This document shows, in pieces, positions 1 to 5,792 of a stretch of DNA of 6,495 bases. Made by a program: the position numbers and the translations under genes. The stretch is from positions 1 to 6,495 of the forward strand of contig JAIPFN010000044.1 in the NCBI GenBank assembly GCA_021736615.1, read 5' to 3'. The notes below the pieces were generated by a model. That model saw nothing but the letters and a program-made list of their open reading frames with translations, had not been told where the DNA came from and did not search any database. The stretch's first letter is position 1. Each line of letters begins with the position of its first letter. This DNA is from Phycisphaerae bacterium (lineage in GTDB: Bacteria > Planctomycetota > Phycisphaerae > Sedimentisphaerales > Anaerohalosphaeraceae).

Positions 1-353
1 ATAACGAAAGAAACGGTCCGCACGGCCTGTCGGAACCTGAGTCACGGGTTATCCAGGAGCTTATTCTGCGATTCAAACCCGACCGGATAGTAGTGTTCCA
101 TGAACCGCTGGCTTGCATCGACTATGACGGGCCGGGAGGCGGGATCGCATATGCCATGGGAAGATATACCGACCTGCCGGTCAAAAAACTCGGCAGCAGG
201 CCAGGCTCGCTCGGGGCCTATGCCGGAGAAACGCTTGGCATACCGATTATTACGGTTGAACTGCGGCCGACAGCAAAGATGCTTTCGGCGAACGAGCTTT
301 GGGCCAAATATTCAAAGATGACGCTGGCGGCAATTAGTTACAATGCAAAGTAA
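1..353 (+). CDS. M14-family zinc carboxypeptidase-like peptidase, C-terminal part (5' end outside window)
   Basis: The reading frame is open from base 3 and ends at TAA 351-353, giving 116 visible residues; the start lies off the window. The visible part begins NERNGPHGLSEPES, which fits the segment after the substrate-binding Asn-Arg of M14 peptidases. It is followed by VVFHEP, whose His (codon 99-101) fits the third zinc ligand, and by VELRP near the end, whose Glu (codon 258-260) fits the catalytic glutamate. The upstream HxxE zinc ligands are not in the window. The CxDYDGP stretch and the small size recall bacterial murein-peptide amidases of the MpaA type, which cleave gamma-D-Glu-diaminopimelate bonds, but the specificity is inferred. 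The gene converges on the pterin dehydratase gene, with 9 bases between the stop codons. M14 assignment is good; the exact substrate is uncertain. Confidence 0.8.
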   Translation, partial: NERNGPHGLSEPESRVIQELILRFKPDRIVVFHEPLACIDYDGPGGGIAYAMGRYTDLPVKKLGSRPGSLGAYAGETLGIPIITVELRPTAKMLSANELWAKYSKMTLAAISYNAK

Positions 354-362
354 TTGTAAGTT

Positions 363-701
363 TTACAACCGGTCTATTTTTGCTGCCAGTATAAAATCTT
401 CTTCTGTCAGGCCTTTTACCTTGTGGGTAAACAATGTAACCTTGACCTTTCCCCAGCCCAGAAAAATGTCCGGATGATGACCCTCTTTCTCGGCAAGAGC
501 GCCGATTCGGTTTGTCATTTCAAGTGCTTTCCGGAAATTCTTGAACTTAAACGACCTTTCGAGCTTGCCGTCCGTAATTTCCCAATCCTCAGAAAGCTGG
601 TCCATCAGGTTATTTGACAGTTTCGATTCAAGCGGACATACAGCATCGCGGCAGCTTTTGCATTCCTTCAAAGCGAGCTGGATATCTTTTAGATTTTCCA
701 T
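363..701 (-). CDS. phhB: 4a-hydroxytetrahydrobiopterin dehydratase (pterin-4a-carbinolamine dehydratase)
   Basis: The product is 112 residues, close to the usual size for this one-domain family. It dehydrates 4a-hydroxytetrahydropterin, the by-product of aromatic amino acid hydroxylases, to recycle the cofactor. The signature is clear: EGHHPD with His75-His76, then FTHKVKGLTEED with His93. This matches the catalytic His-His...His pattern of mammalian PCD/DCoH. An N-terminal segment carries CKSC and a further Cys (residues 14, 17, 22), followed by PL; many bacterial members have a similar Cys-containing lead, of unknown role. The start is supported by GAGG seven bases upstream. It lies 66 bases downstream of the phosphoesterase gene on the same strand, with no terminator seen between, so co-transcription is likely. 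No phenylalanine hydroxylase gene is in the window, so the partner is unknown. Confidence 0.9.
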   Translation of the reverse strand: MENLKDIQLALKECKSCRDAVCPLESKLSNNLMDQLSEDWEITDGKLERSFKFKNFRKALEMTNRIGALAEKEGHHPDIFLGWGKVKVTLFTHKVKGLTEEDFILAAKIDRL

Positions 702-767
702 AATACAACCTCATTTTTTAACTCTTGTTACTTGTACGAGGTATTTGGCTTTCAAGTTCATTGAAAT

Positions 768-1415
768 TTACAGCGTATGTATCCGGACGTTCTTTACTTG
801 TCCGGCGTTTATTTCCAATGATGCGTATGAGCCGTCGTGAAACGGGCCAGGGTTTACGAGGGTGCAATTGCCGACGGTGTCTTTGCCTGCCGCTTCGTGG
901 ATGTGGCCCGATACCGCCAGGATCGGCTGACGGCGTTCGATAAAGTCGTATATCGCATCGCTTCCGCCGCCGCGGCAATCTACAGCCGTTCGGCTTGCCG
1001 GCTGATGGGTCACCAGAACAAGCGGGTCATTGCCGGCCGTCTGGGTTTCTATTTCGGCGAGTAAGTTTGTAAAGTGCTCTTCCAGTGTGTTGCCAAGTTG
1101 GGGCCGGCTAAAGTCGATACTGCCTGCAAGGCCGACAAAATTAATACCGCCAAATTCGATACGGTTACAATTAATATTGATGCCCTCGTCGGTGAGATAG
1201 CCCCCTACTTCCGGGGAATCGCAGTTTCCGCAGACGGCGAGTATGTTCTTGTTGCACTTTCTAAGCTCGCTGATTATGAGCTTTGCATTCTTAACTCCGC
1301 CAAAATTGGTTATGTCGCCGCCGATGAGGACAAGGTCGGCAGCAGCCAGGTCCGCCGAGGCGTCCGAAAGGTAGCCCAGGCCGTTGTGTATATCCGCTAA
1401 TGCTATGATTTTCAT
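768..1415 (-). CDS. Calcineurin-like metallophosphoesterase
   Basis: The product is 215 residues and starts directly with the metal-binding core, without a signal peptide, so it is presumably cytoplasmic. The five family motifs occur in order: D8-x-H10, GGD ending at Asp34, GNCD at 63-66, VTHQP with His137, and GHIH at 170-173, followed by a NPGP motif at 188-191. These are the two-metal ligands of the calcineurin-like phosphoesterase superfamily, which hydrolyses phosphomono- or diesters. The small single-domain form resembles YfcE/MJ0936-type phosphodiesterases, but the natural substrate cannot be read from the sequence. An AGGGA stretch five bases before the ATG supports the start. A consensus-like promoter lies 35-63 bases upstream, and the pterin dehydratase gene follows. 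Confidence 0.9.
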   Translation of the reverse strand: MKIIALADIHNGLGYLSDASADLAAADLVLIGGDITNFGGVKNAKLIISELRKCNKNILAVCGNCDSPEVGGYLTDEGININCNRIEFGGINFVGLAGSIDFSRPQLGNTLEEHFTNLLAEIETQTAGNDPLVLVTHQPASRTAVDCRGGGSDAIYDFIERRQPILAVSGHIHEAAGKDTVGNCTLVNPGPFHDGSYASLEINAGQVKNVRIHTL

Positions 1416-1449
1416 GTGAATCCCTGTAAGGAACTAAATTTACCGGGAC

Positions 1450-1478
1450 ATAATAAACTGAACGGCCCGAACTGTCAA
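1450..1478 (-). promoter_or_regulatory. Sigma70-type promoter of the metallophosphoesterase gene
   Basis: Read on the - strand, TTGACA (1478-1473) is a perfect -35 box. It is separated by exactly 17 bases from TATTAT (1455-1450), a five-of-six match to the -10 box. The predicted start point near 1443 gives a 5' leader of about 28 bases before the ATG at 1415. This is the best promoter match in the window. Confidence 0.72.
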
Positions 1479-1513
1479 ATCGGAAATTAACTGGATTTTT
1501 TTGGAGATTTCAT

Positions 1514-1519
1514 TATAAT
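1514..1519 (+). promoter_or_regulatory. Possible -10 box upstream of the DAHP synthase gene
   Basis: A perfect TATAAT lies 145 bases upstream of the chosen DAHP synthase start. The sequence 16-18 bases before it is a poor -35 match (CTGGAT region), so activity would be weak or activator-dependent. If it is used, transcription would begin near 1526 and the whole two-hairpin repeat (1547-1636) would lie in the leader RNA. Confidence 0.4.
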
Positions 1520-1546
1520 CTGGCAAATAAGACTGTTATTTTTAAT

Positions 1547-1636
1547 AAAATAGCCTCGGCCGCAAGGCCGAATCCTCAATTCGTAATTCGTAATTAGTAA
1601 TTAGTAATTGTCAAACTGGCCGATAGGTCAGTTTGA
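1547..1636 (+). repeat. Two-hairpin dispersed repeat, copy 1
   Basis: This 90-base unit is closely similar to 4741-4823. It contains a perfect 6-bp hairpin, TCGGCC (1556-1561) with GGCCGA (1566-1571) closing a GCAA loop. Next is a run of the 7-base unit AATTNGT (four units at 1579-1606). Last comes an 11-bp hairpin, TCAAACTGGCC (1611-1621) with GGTCAGTTTGA (1626-1636), closing a GATA loop and containing one G-T pair. The unit ends 27 bases before the DAHP synthase ATG and has the same orientation as that gene. On the opposite strand the first hairpin is followed by GGCTATTTTATT, which resembles a weak terminator tail. Confidence 0.85.
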
Positions 1637-1663
1637 GTAACCGACTTTTTGGGAGTTGAAACA

Positions 1664-2683
1664 ATGATAGTAGTAATGAAACCCGACGCAAGCAAAGACA
1701 ATGTCCAGCATGTTATCGATCTTGTCCATGAATTTGGGCTGAAAGAGCATGTCATCGTCGGTACCGACCGGACGGTTGTCGCGTGCATCGGCGATAAACG
1801 TGATGTCGACAAAGGCGCCATCGAGAATGCTCCGAACGTCGAGCGTATCGTGCCGATCCTGGCACCCTACAAAATGGCCTCGCTGGAGGTCAAGCAGGAA
1901 AAAACCGCTATCGCTATCGGCCCGAATAATGCTAAAATCGGCGGCAATAAGGTCGCTTTTATCGCAGGCCCATGTGCCGTGGAAAATCGCGAGCAGCTTT
2001 TGCGTACCGCTGAACTGGTCAAAGAAGCCGGTTGTGTCGGACTCCGGGCAGGAGCGTTTAAGCCTCGTACAAGCCCATACGCTTTCCAGGGAATGGGCGA
2101 AGAGGGTTTGAAAATCCTTGCAGAGGCCCGGGATAATACCGGCCTTGCCGTCGTCACCGAGGTCGTAAGCGTCGAGACTATCGATATGGTCGCCCACTAT
2201 GCCGACGTCCTTCAGATCGGGGCCAGGAACATGCAGCATTACCCGCTGCTCGACGCGGTCGGCAAAGCGGGCAAACCTGTTCTGCTAAAACGCGGACTTT
2301 GCGCACGGCTCGATGAGTTTTTGCTAGCCGCCGAATACATCATCAACGGCGGAAACAAGGACGTCATCCTGTGCGAACGCGGCATTCGAACGTATGAAGA
2401 GTATGTCCGCAACACTTTCTGTGTCGCCGCGATTCCGGAACTCAACGACAAGACCCATCTGCCAGTCGTCGCCGACCCATCCCACGGAACAGGACACGCC
2501 CACCTGATACAGGCAACGTCCCTGGCAGCCGTCGCAGCCGGTGCCGACGCCCTGCTGCTCGAATGCCACCTCGACCCCGAACACGCAATGAGCGACGGAG
2601 CACAATCGATAACCCCCGACGCACTGAAAGAGCTGATGAAAAAAGCAAAGAAAGTAGCCCAGGCAATAGACAGAGACATCTAA
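1664..2683 (+). CDS. aroF: 3-deoxy-7-phosphoheptulonate synthase (DAHP synthase, type I-beta)
   Basis: This enzyme condenses phosphoenolpyruvate with erythrose 4-phosphate, the first step of the shikimate pathway to aromatic amino acids. The 339-residue product has an N-terminal ferredoxin-like (ACT-like) regulatory domain (about 1-70) and a TIM-barrel catalytic domain (about 85-335), as in the Thermotoga maritima enzyme. The expected metal ligands are present: Cys104 in AGPCAVEN, His274 in DPSHGTG, Glu300 in LLECH and Asp311 in SDGAQS. Substrate-binding motifs [13 protein letters not shown] (127-139), ARN (187-189) and LLKRG (207-211) are also present. I chose ATG 1664 because GGGAG lies eight bases upstream and it keeps the first strand of the regulatory domain; a TTG 15 bases earlier is unlikely. 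The residues after LLKRG (LCARLDE) differ from the usual family pattern. The upstream repeat may form part of its leader. Confidence 0.95.
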   Translation: MIVVMKPDASKDNVQHVIDLVHEFGLKEHVIVGTDRTVVACIGDKRDVDKGAIENAPNVERIVPILAPYKMASLEVKQEKTAIAIGPNNAKIGGNKVAFIAGPCAVENREQLLRTAELVKEAGCVGLRAGAFKPRTSPYAFQGMGEEGLKILAEARDNTGLAVVTEVVSVETIDMVAHYADVLQIGARNMQHYPLLDAVGKAGKPVLLKRGLCARLDEFLLAAEYIINGGNKDVILCERGIRTYEEYVRNTFCVAAIPELNDKTHLPVVADPSHGTGHAHLIQATSLAAVAAGADALLLECHLDPEHAMSDGAQSITPDALKELMKKAKKVAQAIDRDI

Positions 2684-2793
2684 AACCAAATAAAAGCCAT
2701 AGATGCAGGGATAATCACTGTACTTTACAATTTAAAATCGATAATAGAGACGCTGCCTGAAAATTGGCATTTTTTAGAAGACGGAGATGTTTC

Positions 2794-4329
2794 ATGTCAC
2801 TATTTCAAAAATGTGTTTTGATTGCAATTGTCGTTTTAACATTTTCTCTGCCGGCTAGCGCCGAACCATCCAAAACTCAAAACAAGTTAAAAGTCGGGAT
2901 CAACCTGGCCGGGCCCGTTGACTGGAATACGGAACTGCCGTTTGTCGATATATTCCGGATGGCCAGAACCTGGATAAGTCAGGAAAAAGGCAAGCCCTGG
3001 GGAAACGGCCCAAAACTGCAAGTAGATGAAAACGGCTGGGTCAAACGGCTGGAAAAAGACTGCTGGGCCGAAACACCGGTCAATACGATTCAAGGCGGCC
3101 ATTACCCAGGCGGCGATTATACGCTGCTCTATGACGGTACGGGGGAAATTGAAACATCGGGGGCGGGAAAAATCATCGATCATAAAAAAGGAAGACTTGC
3201 GGTACGAATGACCCCGTCTAAAGGATCATGTTTTATCCGGATCAAACAGACCGACCCGAAGGATTACATTCGCAACATCAGGTTTATAATGCCAGGCTTT
3301 GAGAAAACGTATAAAGACAATCCATGGCACCCGGTGTTTCTCGAACGCTGGAAAAAAATGCATTGCTTCAGATATATGGATTTCATGCACACGAATAATT
3401 CTAAAGTCAAAACCTGGTCAGACAGACCGAAGATTACGGACATGTCAACTTCCAAAGGCATGCCGCTGGAATTGATGATCGACCTGTCGAATCGACAGAA
3501 GATCAATCCATGGTTTTGCATCCCGCACCTGGCAGATGATGAATATATTCGTAAATTTGCGGAAATGGTAAAGCAAAAGCTCGATCCTGAGTTAAAAATA
3601 TATGTCGAATATTCCAACGAGGTCTGGAACGGCATTTTCACTCAAAACAAGTATGCCGGACAAAAGGGAATCGAGCTTGGATTAGGCCCCAAGGACAAAC
3701 CCTGGGAGGCGGCGTGGCATTATACGGCATACCGTTCTGTGCAGATATTCTCAATATGGCAAGATGTATTTGGCACAAATAAAAGGCTTGTACGGGTATT
3801 GTCCTCTCAAGCAGCAAATCCGTATGTAGCACGACAAGTACTGGCATTTCAGGATGCTTACAAACATGCCGACGCTTTGGGGATCGCTCCGTATTTTGGT
3901 TTTAGCGTATCGGAGAAAGACAATCCTAATGATAAGGTGGTAGCATCCTGGTCGGTTGAAAAGGCCCTGGATCATATGGAAAACAAAGCACTGCCCTGGT
4001 CGATCAACATAATGGGTGAAAACAAGAAGATCGCCGACGAGTACAATTTAAAACTCGTCGCCTACGAAGCCGGCCAACACATGGTTGGTGTCGGTGGAGC
4101 AGAAAATAATAAGCAGTTGACAGAGTTATTTCATAAATGCAACTCACATGAAAGAATGGGCAGGATATACGATAAATACAGCCGGGCCTGGATAGAGATC
4201 GGAGGGGACACCTTTTGTCATTTCTCCTCGGTGAGTAACTGGAGTAAATGGGGCAGTTGGGGCTTGCTGCAATATTATGACGACAAGCCGACCGCTAAAT
4301 TTAAATCAGTCATGAAATTACTCGACTAA
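2794..4329 (+). CDS. Secreted clan GH-A-like glycoside hydrolase-family protein
   Basis: The 511-residue product begins with a typical signal peptide (hydrophobic core about residues 7-20, probable cleavage after ALA-type ASA at 21-23), so it is exported. CGGAG seven bases upstream supports ATG 2794; a TTG 30 bases earlier would add an Arg-rich stretch ahead of the signal. Residues about 35-60 open the fold. Residues about 98-168 contain GGHYPGGDY and IRNIRFIMPGFE and look like a beta-rich insert, perhaps carbohydrate-binding. YVEYSNEVWNG (270-280) contains Asn275-Glu276, the usual acid/base signature of clan GH-A, and YEAGQH (424-429) supplies Glu425 as candidate nucleophile. I recall similar proteins annotated as cellulose-binding domain proteins in Planctomycetes. 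The substrate is unknown and activity is inferred. It may be read from its own promoter, as 110 bases separate it from the DAHP synthase gene. Its stop overlaps the VOC gene stop by 4 bases. Confidence 0.75.
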   Translation: MSLFQKCVLIAIVVLTFSLPASAEPSKTQNKLKVGINLAGPVDWNTELPFVDIFRMARTWISQEKGKPWGNGPKLQVDENGWVKRLEKDCWAETPVNTIQGGHYPGGDYTLLYDGTGEIETSGAGKIIDHKKGRLAVRMTPSKGSCFIRIKQTDPKDYIRNIRFIMPGFEKTYKDNPWHPVFLERWKKMHCFRYMDFMHTNNSKVKTWSDRPKITDMSTSKGMPLELMIDLSNRQKINPWFCIPHLADDEYIRKFAEMVKQKLDPELKIYVEYSNEVWNGIFTQNKYAGQKGIELGLGPKDKPWEAAWHYTAYRSVQIFSIWQDVFGTNKRLVRVLSSQAANPYVARQVLAFQDAYKHADALGIAPYFGFSVSEKDNPNDKVVASWSVEKALDHMENKALPWSINIMGENKKIADEYNLKLVAYEAGQHMVGVGGAENNKQLTELFHKCNSHERMGRIYDKYSRAWIEIGGDTFCHFSSVSNWSKWGSWGLLQYYDDKPTAKFKSVMKLLD

Positions 4330-4700
4330 ACCATCGGTGTTCCGCGTTTTGCTAACTGAACCGCTACACCCCACGGATCGCGAACGATTGCGAATTCATC
4401 GCTGCCGTCTGTAAATATTTCTCCGTCGGCGATTCCGCCTGCCTGGATAAGTCGTGCCCGGTCGGAGGCGATGTCATCCGATACGAATGCTATATGAAAT
4501 GACCCCGGCTCAAGTGCCGCATAGTCGATCTGTTTAACCGCCGGGTTGGTATATATCTCCAGAAGCATACGCCCGGTGCTGTCGGCAAGGAAGTACGCAG
4601 TCTCCGTCTGGCGGGAAACCGAAAGCCCAAGATGCTCACAATACCACCCCGCCATACCCGCCGCGTCAGTTACATTAATCCCAATATGTTCTAATATCAT
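4326..4700 (-). CDS. VOC-superfamily (glyoxalase/bleomycin-resistance fold) protein
   Basis: The 124-residue product matches the length and layout of single-domain VOC proteins: two beta-alpha-beta-beta-beta modules. The first opens with ILEHIGINVTD and LGLSVSR; the second carries SFHIAFVSDDI and ends DPWGVAVQLAKR. Likely metal-site positions are His5, Glu48, His69 and Gln115, the last being a Gln where Glu is common. The family includes glyoxalase I, extradiol dioxygenases, epimerases and antibiotic-binding proteins, so the reaction cannot be assigned. GAGG seven bases upstream of the ATG supports the start. The gene converges on the secreted glycosidase-like gene, with stop codons overlapping by 4 bases, and its 5' side faces a short hairpin and repeat copy 2. 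Confidence 0.85.
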   Translation of the reverse strand: MILEHIGINVTDAAGMAGWYCEHLGLSVSRQTETAYFLADSTGRMLLEIYTNPAVKQIDYAALEPGSFHIAFVSDDIASDRARLIQAGGIADGEIFTDGSDEFAIVRDPWGVAVQLAKRGTPMV

Positions 4701-4717
4701 TTAATTCCTCACGTAGG

Positions 4718-4732
4718 ATGGGCTGTGCCCAT
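4718..4732. repeat. Short hairpin in the VOC gene leader
   Basis: ATGGGC (4718-4723) and GCCCAT (4727-4732) form a perfect 6-bp stem with a 3-base loop, 17 bases before the VOC start codon. It is followed on the + strand by the second two-hairpin repeat. It has no T-run in either direction close enough for a typical terminator, so its role is unknown. Confidence 0.5.
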
Positions 4733-4740
4733 GCTGATAA

Positions 4741-4823
4741 AAAATAGCCTCGGCCATCAGGCCGAATCTTCAATTCGTAATTCGTAATTTGGCATTGTCA
4801 AACTGGCCGACCGGTCAGTTTGA
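4741..4823 (+). repeat. Two-hairpin dispersed repeat, copy 2
   Basis: This 83-base unit matches 1547-1636. The first hairpin, TCGGCC (4750-4755) with GGCCGA (4760-4765), has the same stem as copy 1 but an ATCA loop. The AATTNGT array is shorter by one 7-base unit. The second hairpin, arms 4798-4808 and 4813-4823, keeps both 11-base arms but has a GACC loop. The unit ends two bases from the stop codon of the - strand membrane-protein gene. Read on that strand, the TCGGCC hairpin is followed by GGCTATTTTTTAT, so this copy may also terminate that transcript. Confidence 0.85.
4744..4765 (-). terminator. Possible intrinsic terminator of the membrane-protein gene
   Basis: On the - strand a 6-bp G+C-rich stem (TCGGCC/GGCCGA, loop TGAT) is followed after GGC by TATTTTTTAT. 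The stem is short and the T-run starts a few bases late, so it is weaker than a textbook example. It lies about 60 bases after the stop codon at 4826 and is part of repeat copy 2. Confidence 0.35.
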
Positions 4824-4825
4824 AT

Positions 4826-5302
4826 TTATAATATCCCGGACATCACCATACCGCAAGCATATCCCAGGCCCATCGCTAAAAAATACAACCCGCCAAACAG
4901 GACTGTCCCGGCAAATACTTTTAAGCAGGCCATCCCTTTTCGGACCGTTAAAATATACCATGGAAAAGTGATATATGGAATAAGCACGAAACAAATTGAA
5001 CATTTGCGGGAGAATTTAAAGTTGCGTTCCTCCGCGTCAAAAAGGCACCATGCAAGCGCAGCAAACGTGATGATGAAACCGCTTGCAAATTCAACAGGCT
5101 TCATATAATCAGATTCCAACACCTCCTCAGAAAATGGATCCGACTCGACCGGGCCGATGCCATACAAAAAACCGGCAATCATGACGACAGCCAAAATAAA
5201 AATAAGACAATTACGTTTAGCAATCCCATTATCAACACGACCGTCGGCAACCGCCTCAACAACAGCATCAGTCTCCTGATCAATTGTAACAAAATCATCC
5301 AT
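4826..5302 (-). CDS. Four-helix integral membrane protein of unknown function
   Basis: The product is 158 residues. An acidic, soluble N-terminal segment (about 1-29, rich in Asp and Glu) is followed by four likely transmembrane segments at about 31-50, 69-88, 101-120 and 127-156, so it is an inner-membrane protein. Between helices 2 and 3 is the charged segment DAEERNFKFSRK. Helix 3 ends PWYILTVRKG, a Pro-aromatic-Arg-Gly arrangement I have seen in small uncharacterised bacterial membrane proteins, though I cannot name a family. No catalytic or metal-binding motif is visible. AAGG seven bases before the ATG supports the start. It appears to be a single-gene transcript, as both neighbours on its strand are separated from it by repeats or long non-coding sequence. 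Coding status is supported by length and the regular hydrophobic pattern. Confidence 0.7.
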   Translation of the reverse strand: MDDFVTIDQETDAVVEAVADGRVDNGIAKRNCLIFILAVVMIAGFLYGIGPVESDPFSEEVLESDYMKPVEFASGFIITFAALAWCLFDAEERNFKFSRKCSICFVLIPYITFPWYILTVRKGMACLKVFAGTVLFGGLYFLAMGLGYACGMVMSGIL

Positions 5303-5672
5303 CGCAAAACCTTAGCTATTTTTCTTCAAAACATGACAAGTCCGACCAATCCCTTGAAATATAATTGTAATGATTCACGAAATATAATCAAGGAGTAACT
5401 AAAAATCCGGCATACATTTAAAGTACCCCCGGGAGTCGCGGAGAAAGACTTGGCAGTATCGCCGACTGTGGAATAACTAGAAGACTTTAGCGGGGAAGGA
5501 CTTTGGAATACAAAGAATACTTACTAATGTATAGACTTTAGGGCTTAGAGCGACGACTTCCACGCTACCACGCTCAGGTTGATTAGGACGGCGGACTGTT
5601 TGTTTTTTTGCAAACAGCATGAAGAGAACGGTGCGGTGTTGGGGCATGGCTATTGAAGATGTGGGCGTCTTT
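5303..5672. other. Gene-free stretch with degenerate GACT-centred repeats
   Basis: I see no convincing gene here. The first part (5303-5400) is A+T-rich and holds a direct repeat of GAAATATAAT at 5356-5365 and 5379-5388. From about 5421 the composition turns G+C-richer and short related units recur. GCGGAGAAAGACTTGG (5438-5453) resembles GCGGGGAAGGACTTTGG (5490-5506), with two mismatches and one gap. GACTGTGGAATAA (5464-5476) resembles GACTTTGGAATAC (5499-5511). AGACTTTAG occurs at 5482-5490 and 5533-5541. A 7-bp hairpin, CTGTTTG (5596-5602) with CAAACAG (5611-5617), surrounds a T-rich loop. The stretch could be a non-coding RNA, a decayed mobile element, or a dispersed repeat; the sequence alone does not decide. 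Confidence 0.45.
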
Positions 5673-5708
5673 AAAAAAATGGGAAATCATAATTTTTCCC
5701 ATTTTTTT
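5673..5708. terminator. Perfect 14-bp inverted repeat, bidirectional terminator-like
   Basis: The arms 5673-5686 (A-run, then TGGGAAA) and 5695-5708 (TTTCCCA, then T-run) are perfectly complementary and enclose an 8-base loop. The A-run/stem/T-run layout is that of a bidirectional intrinsic terminator, although the stem core has only three G-C pairs. It separates the repeat-bearing stretch to the left from the promoter of the following gene. Confidence 0.6.
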
Positions 5709-5709
5709 A

Positions 5710-5738
5710 TTGATAAATACTTGCTTTTTACGTAAACT
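5710..5738 (+). promoter_or_regulatory. Probable promoter of the RHH-like gene
   Basis: TTGATA (5710-5715) matches the -35 consensus at five of six positions and is 17 bases from TAAACT (5733-5738), a four-of-six -10 match. It lies just downstream of the terminator-like inverted repeat and 55 bases before the start codon at 5793. The -10 box overlaps the palindrome TTTACGTAAA. Confidence 0.45.
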
Positions 5739-5773
5739 CAAGAAAACGTAAGTAATTCAGTAAACGTAACGTA
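5727..5773 (+). promoter_or_regulatory. ACGTAA motif cluster, candidate operator
   Basis: ACGTAA occurs at 5730-5735, 5746-5751 and 5764-5769, with a further ACGTA at 5769-5773. The first lies within the perfect 10-bp palindrome TTTACGTAAA (5727-5736). The copies are 16-18 bases apart. A cluster of short repeats over a promoter just ahead of a ribbon-helix-helix-like gene fits autoregulation, but binding is inferred. Confidence 0.45.
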
Positions 5774-5792
5774 GATCTTAAAGGGGTTAAAT

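Noticed and set aside
354..368. Perfect inverted repeat TTGTAA / TTACAA between the convergent stop codons
   Set aside because: Only 6 bp and A+T-rich, with no T-run; too weak to call a terminator, and it overlaps the stop codon of the pterin dehydratase gene.
837..1400. Open frames on the + strand within the phosphoesterase region
   Set aside because: They are antisense to a gene with all five family motifs and their products show no recognisable domain.
1579..1606. CRISPR array suggested by short repeats
   Set aside because: The units are 7 bases and directly adjacent, with no spacers, and no cas gene is present.
2239..2689. Long - strand open frames opposite DAHP synthase
   Set aside because: High third-position G+C removes stops on the opposite strand; the products are Ser/Arg-rich and match nothing recognisable.
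2754..2775. TGCC...GGCA stem followed by six T, a possible DAHP synthase terminator
   Set aside because: The stem is only 4 bp with an 8-base loop, so chance is a sufficient explanation.
5549..5656. 35-codon open stretch reading SDDFHATTLRLIRTADC and onwards
   Set aside because: It has a stop codon immediately before it, no start codon with a ribosome-binding site, and no recognised family; it could be a gene remnant but this cannot be supported.
5619..5735. 38-codon ORF beginning MKRTVRCWGMAIED
   Set aside because: It runs through the terminator-like inverted repeat into the following promoter, and has no clear ribosome-binding sequence.
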